From Cryptomeria japonica (taxonomy: Eukaryota; Streptophyta; Pinopsida; Cupressales; Cupressaceae), in NCBI RefSeq assembly GCF_030272615.1, contig NC_081415.1, positions 421,562,757-421,626,756 on the forward strand: a stretch of 64,000 nucleotides of DNA, in the 5' to 3' direction. Each line of letters begins with the position of its first letter. Positions within the stretch are counted from its first letter, which is position 1. The translations under genes were made by a program, and so were the position numbers. A model generated the notes under the pieces. That model was given only the letters and a program-made list of their open reading frames with translations. It had not been told where the DNA came from and did not search any database. This document shows, piece after piece, positions 60,261-64,000 of the stretch.

Positions 60261-60967
60261 AGTTGATGGCTTAGGCAAGTATAAGATTCGAGTAAAGTGA
60301 GGGAAGTCTTGAAGAGCATGGGGGTTCTTGATTATTAGATAGAATTAGTGTTATATGTGCTTAAACTAAAATTGGGGGGTGATTATATTGAGATAATATT
60401 TTTGGTGAATTTATGGATGTGCGATTTTTTCATTAGAGGGATAAGGATGTTAGCGAAGAAAGATGGTATATTTGGAAATGAATGATCTCAACAAACCAAC
60501 CTATGGTTCTCACAAGGGGGGAGAGGAGTTCCTTTATATTGCTTTCTCTTGTTTTAGCATCTTCTATATATGGTTTTCCATCATTGCATTAGTATCTTCT
60601 TTTCTATCAATTTTAAGTTCTCTCAAATATTTTGTAAGCTTCTCTTTTGCCTTCAATGCAAATTTCTATGCTTCTTCTACTATCTACAATCTTGTCATGC
60701 TTAATTCTTCCTAGATAGTCTCTTTTAATGCATGATATATTTGGAAACCTTGTCCTATCTCAAATTTTGGAATCTCATAATTTTCATAATACGTTGATAT
60801 ATTTTGTGACCTTCCAAGGTAGTTCTCTTAATTCTTCCTAATAATTATCTTATAGAATTCTCTTGTAAGAGTTTCCACATAAAATCAAGTGTCTCTTATG
60901 TGTGTGGATTATTTTGATTGGTTTTATTTTAAAGTTCCTTATATTGATTCATCCCCCCTCTCAATAT

Positions 60968-61032
<65 letters not shown>

Positions 61033-61780
61033 CATCATATAGTTGCTCTCAAAATTTTGCACAAAGCACTAATCAACAATTGAGATTGAATGGATAGATC
61101 AGTGGATGAGAATGATTGAGAGGAATTGACTAGTAGATTTGAGAAGTTAATTGATTGCTTGATTTGAGTGAACTAGATAGATAGGATGAATGAAGTGGAA
61201 TTGATTGATTAGAGAAGTGGGAGTGATTGTGAGCAGACTAAATAGATTACAGAGAAGACTAATTTGATTAAATAGTGGACTAAAAGTGAGTGGGAGTTAA
61301 GTGATTAGGTGGAAAATGCATGAGAGAAATAAAAGAATGAATAAATAAATTATTTAATTCATGTGCACATGAAAAGAAAAAAAAAATCAATGATTACATC
61401 GAGGGTGTTATACTCACATATGGATGCAAAAACGTCTATTAATAAAAACTAGAAACACTAAATTTTGACGTGTTTGTGACACTAAAATGCATAAAAGCAA
61501 AAAAAAAAAATTATTTTTTTTTTAATTTTATATTATTTTTAATTATTTAATGCTAATTGTATCTTCACTTCAAACTCTCAAAGATCCTGCCAGGGGATAC
61601 CATAGGGTTACCAAAAACAAAACTCTCAAATACCACTCACTCCAGGAGTTTAACTAATCAATCAATTTTGTCTATCCATCATGCAATCAATTAACTTCGT
61701 AATTATCTCAATCTAATATTGGGGATTGAAAGTGTGCCTACATAAAATCCACTTTTTCCTTAAGAACAAATATAAAAGAA
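60261..61780. other. Noncoding region with possible copia LTR remnant and (GT)n
   Basis: ttgattcatcccccctctcaat at 60944-60965 resembles the C-tract near the end of copia LTRs (compare 9530-9550), so an old LTR fragment is possible. A (TG)n run of about 60 bp is at 60970-61031. From 61070 to 61330 the DNA is purine-rich with gattga words. No gene. Confidence 0.4.
60970..61031. repeat. (TG)n microsatellite
   Basis: About 30 uninterrupted TG units. Confidence 0.95.
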
Positions 61781-61922
61781 AAATATAACGATATGATAAT
61801 ATCATAATAACACAGTCTTAATAAGAAGGATGTAGTTGTTGAGGAGTGCTTCCGCTACTAGGGTTTTTGCAGGCTCAAGTTTCTGTGGAGTTGTTCAACA
61901 ATAGAGGCAATTACTTTCTACG

Positions 61923-62408
61923 TTGACTTTTTTTGCAGTTCATGACTCCTATAGTGTTAGGAATTGTTTGGGTAATCTTGTCATGGTAGGGTTTGTTAAA
62001 AACGGTGGATTGGCACAAAGGGGAAATGCCTATAGTGGCCCTCACCATAGTGATGACTCTTCTAACGGGAGTAAGAAATTTCATTGCGCACATATGAATA
62101 TGGAGCAACAGAGCCAATGGAGGAAGTTGAAAAGTGAGAAATGTCAGAATGGGGGCTCCAAATATACTTTGGTACCCTCTACTTGGGATGGGCCAGCAAC
62201 AGAGAGACCAATAGTGTGTCTGGATGTTGAGGCAACCAAGGAAGTTTATGAGAATGAACAATATTTTGTTGAGATGGACTTGATAGGGAGATTTCAAGGA
62301 ATTTGGCCAAGCCTCAGAGAGCTTCACAAATGGATCACAGAGGTATGGAGCCCTATTTTAGTTGGGGATGTGCAGATTTATCTGAGTGCTCGTGTCTTTT
62401 TTGTAATG
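61923..62408 (+). pseudogene. L1 ORF1, N-terminal part
   Basis: A frame open from about 61923 up to the MITE, with an ATG start only tentative (the first codon is TTG; an ATG follows at 61983). The last third (VEMDLIGRFQGIWPSLREL, WITEVWSP) matches the start of the DUF4283-type domain of plant L1 ORF1. The frame runs into the MITE at 62409 and resumes after its target duplication at 63375. Confidence 0.7.
62405..62408. other. Target-site duplication AATG of the MITE (left copy)
   Basis: aatg is repeated exactly at 63371-63374. Removing the MITE and one copy restores the ORF1 frame across the site. Confidence 0.85.
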
Positions 62409-63370
62409 GGGTAAAAGTACAAAGTTGTGTCACACTTTTATAAAGGAAATGGCCAAGTTGATTCAACTTTTTAAATTGAATCAATAGAAAGTAAAATATA
62501 TGTTTTCAATTTTGAAATGATGTAAACTAATAAAATTTATATTTTTTTGTGTATTTTATGTTTGTAATTTTTATAAAAATTTAAAAAAATATTTGAATAT
62601 AGTTTTGTATAATGTAAACACTATAATTTAGTTGCTAATAAAATGTTGAAATTGAAGTTACAAAAGCCGCCACACTTTATTTAATAAATTCTACCTTTTT
62701 TCTTCAATTTTTTGTTTATATTGATAACTTGATACTTTAGTGCATGGATATATTTTTTACTATTTTTTATAAATATATATCTTTCAATAAATTTGAAAAG
62801 TTGTGTGTACTGAAATATAACTCTTTCCATTTGTGGCCACCTTTTTTATTCGTTATTTATCCAAATTATAAAAGAATTATATCATCTTGACATAGATTCT
62901 TTTCTCTAGTGCATCATATTTTTTCAAAAAATTTAAAAAAAATTTAGTATTTTTTCTTGTTAAGATAATCAGTCTTATATTTAAGTGCTAATGACCTACT
63001 TTCAATAAAAATAAAATGTAAAATAGTTAAAATATTAAAAGAGATATATTTTGGAATATTCACTTATAGATCTATAAAAGGGTATTTTTGCATTATTATT
63101 TTTAAAATATTATTTATAAGAGTAGGAGTTGTTGAAACATCGAGTTTTTCAAACAAAAAATATTTTTTGGGTAATTAGACCCAAAGTGATATAAAATATA
63201 CATTTAGTAGACACTTCCAATTAGAAAAGTTGTGGTCCATATATAACTTATCTATAATGAATTTATATAGAGCATATGTTTGACTAAAATTAATTTTTAG
63301 TTAGAAAAAATTAAATTCACTTTTGTTGATAAGTTGACCTGAAACATGACACAGTATTGTACTTTTACCC
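62409..63370. mobile_element. 962-bp MITE with TIRs related to the 18.8-kb DNA transposon
   Basis: Both ends read GGGTAAAAGTACAA inward, with about 25 bp of similarity, and a perfect 4-bp duplication AATG flanks it. The left 36 bp align without gaps to the left end of the transposon at 18123 at 27 positions, including ACAAAGTTG and CACTTTT. The interior is AT-rich and noncoding. The shared GGGT start and 4-bp duplication support a non-autonomous relative mobilised by the same kind of transposase. Confidence 0.85.
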
Positions 63371-63374
63371 AATG

Positions 63375-63814
63375 ATTTTTGAGAACCTGGAGGACAAGAA
63401 TAGAATCTTATGCAAGTCTTTCTAGAGTTGGGAGGAGAATCACACTCTCTTGCTCAAACCATGGTATCCAGCTTTTAACAAAACTATGAATCATTTGACA
63501 AAATACCGGTTTGGGTAAGACTTCCAAACTTGCCGCTACAATTTTGGGTTGAATCTTGTTTTAAAGTTGTAGGTAATACTTTGGGAAAATATTTGGTGGT
63601 GGATGAGGGATCCCTGGAGTATATGCATACCACCTATGCATGCGTCTTAGTGGAAATGGATTTGATTAAGGCTCCAACTGTAGATTTGTCTTTGAAATTT
63701 GAGAAGGGGACTTGGGTGCAGGCGTTAGATTATGAAGGTATCCCATTTAGGTGTAGAAGATGCCATCAAACTGAGCATTTGGCAACAAATTGTGACCAAG
63801 AAGATTTCAAATAG
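63375..63814 (+). pseudogene. L1 ORF1, middle part with zinc knuckle
   Basis: Continues the DUF4283-like domain: FENLEDKNRIL, then after a stop and a one-base shift near 63490 VWVRLPNLPLQFWVESCF, LVVDEGSLEYMHTTYACVLVEMDL, and the knuckle FRCRRCHQTEHLATNC (about 63749-63796). A TAG at 63812 ends the frame. The C-terminal part (63815 on) is degraded Lys-rich sequence. Confidence 0.8.
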
Positions 63815-64000
63815 AAAGGCTACTTGGTGGAGGGAGGTTTCTCCCCATCATTATTGAGTTGAGAAGGAAATCAATGATATTCAGAAGGAGAACATTGGGA
63901 AGAATTCTATAAAAATTGTCAAGGATAAACAAAATTTGGATACTGTGAGAAAGAAAACTATCAAAGTTAAGAAGGATATGTAGATTCTGATCCTTCATTT

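Larger units (their letters stand above)
61781..64000 (+). mobile_element. Second L1-type LINE (5' part), running off the window
   Basis: ORF1 of a plant L1 element with DUF4283-like and zinc-knuckle regions on the + strand, split by a MITE. The 5' limit is uncertain. The knuckle differs from that of the LINE at 37-43 kb, so it is another family. ORF2 would lie beyond the window. Confidence 0.75.

Noticed and set aside
61070-61330. Possible gene in purine-rich region
   Set aside because: Repeated gattga words and frequent stops; no recognisable frame.

Overview
This is plant nuclear DNA made almost entirely of transposable elements nested inside one another. No conventional host gene, rRNA or tRNA gene is visible. 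Plant-specific features are a Tat-lineage Ty3/gypsy element with a second RNase H, a plant mobile domain (PMD), L1-type LINEs with RNase H, and GT-AG introns. The density and depth of nesting suggest a large, repeat-rich genome (a gymnosperm would fit), but the species cannot be read from the sequence.

Layout, from outside in. (1) A degenerate Ty3/gypsy Tat element on the + strand is the host of most of the window. Its leader, gag, protease, G-patch-like segment, RT and two RNase H domains occupy about 1-8463. Its integrase is at 44982-45619 and 53416-53900. An antisense PMD pseudogene lies at about 55.8-57.8 kb and a putative 3' LTR begins at 59242. (2) A Ty1/copia element (8464-44981) sits between its RNase H and integrase, with target duplication gtaat/gtaac. 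(3) The copia 3' LTR is itself split at about 14474/44172 by a 29.7-kb block holding an unresolved LTR-like segment (14480-18118), a DNA transposon of 18.8 kb, an antisense L1 LINE (37079-42807) and a 1.3-kb inverted repeat (42808-44152). (4) The DNA transposon (18123-36961) has terminal inverted repeats and a perfect 4-bp target duplication. It carries an intron-containing DDE-transposase-like gene on the - strand and an unrecognised three-exon gene on the + strand. (5) That transposon is split by a young non-autonomous gag-protease retroelement (22370-30144, TSD gcatg). A relative of it (45620-53415) splits the Tat integrase. (6) At the right end an L1 ORF1 is cut by a 962-bp MITE (62409-63370) whose TIRs align without gaps to those of the large DNA transposon.

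The least familiar parts are the large DNA transposon with its second gene, palindromic satellite, subterminal repeats and apparent MITE relative, and the LINE with a third intact reading frame that starts on the stop codon of ORF2. Dead frames throughout are broken mostly by TAG and TGA where Gln CAG or Arg CGA would be expected, the pattern left by deamination of methylated cytosine in CHG and CG contexts. All functional statements come from reading translated motifs by eye. No alignment or database search was run.
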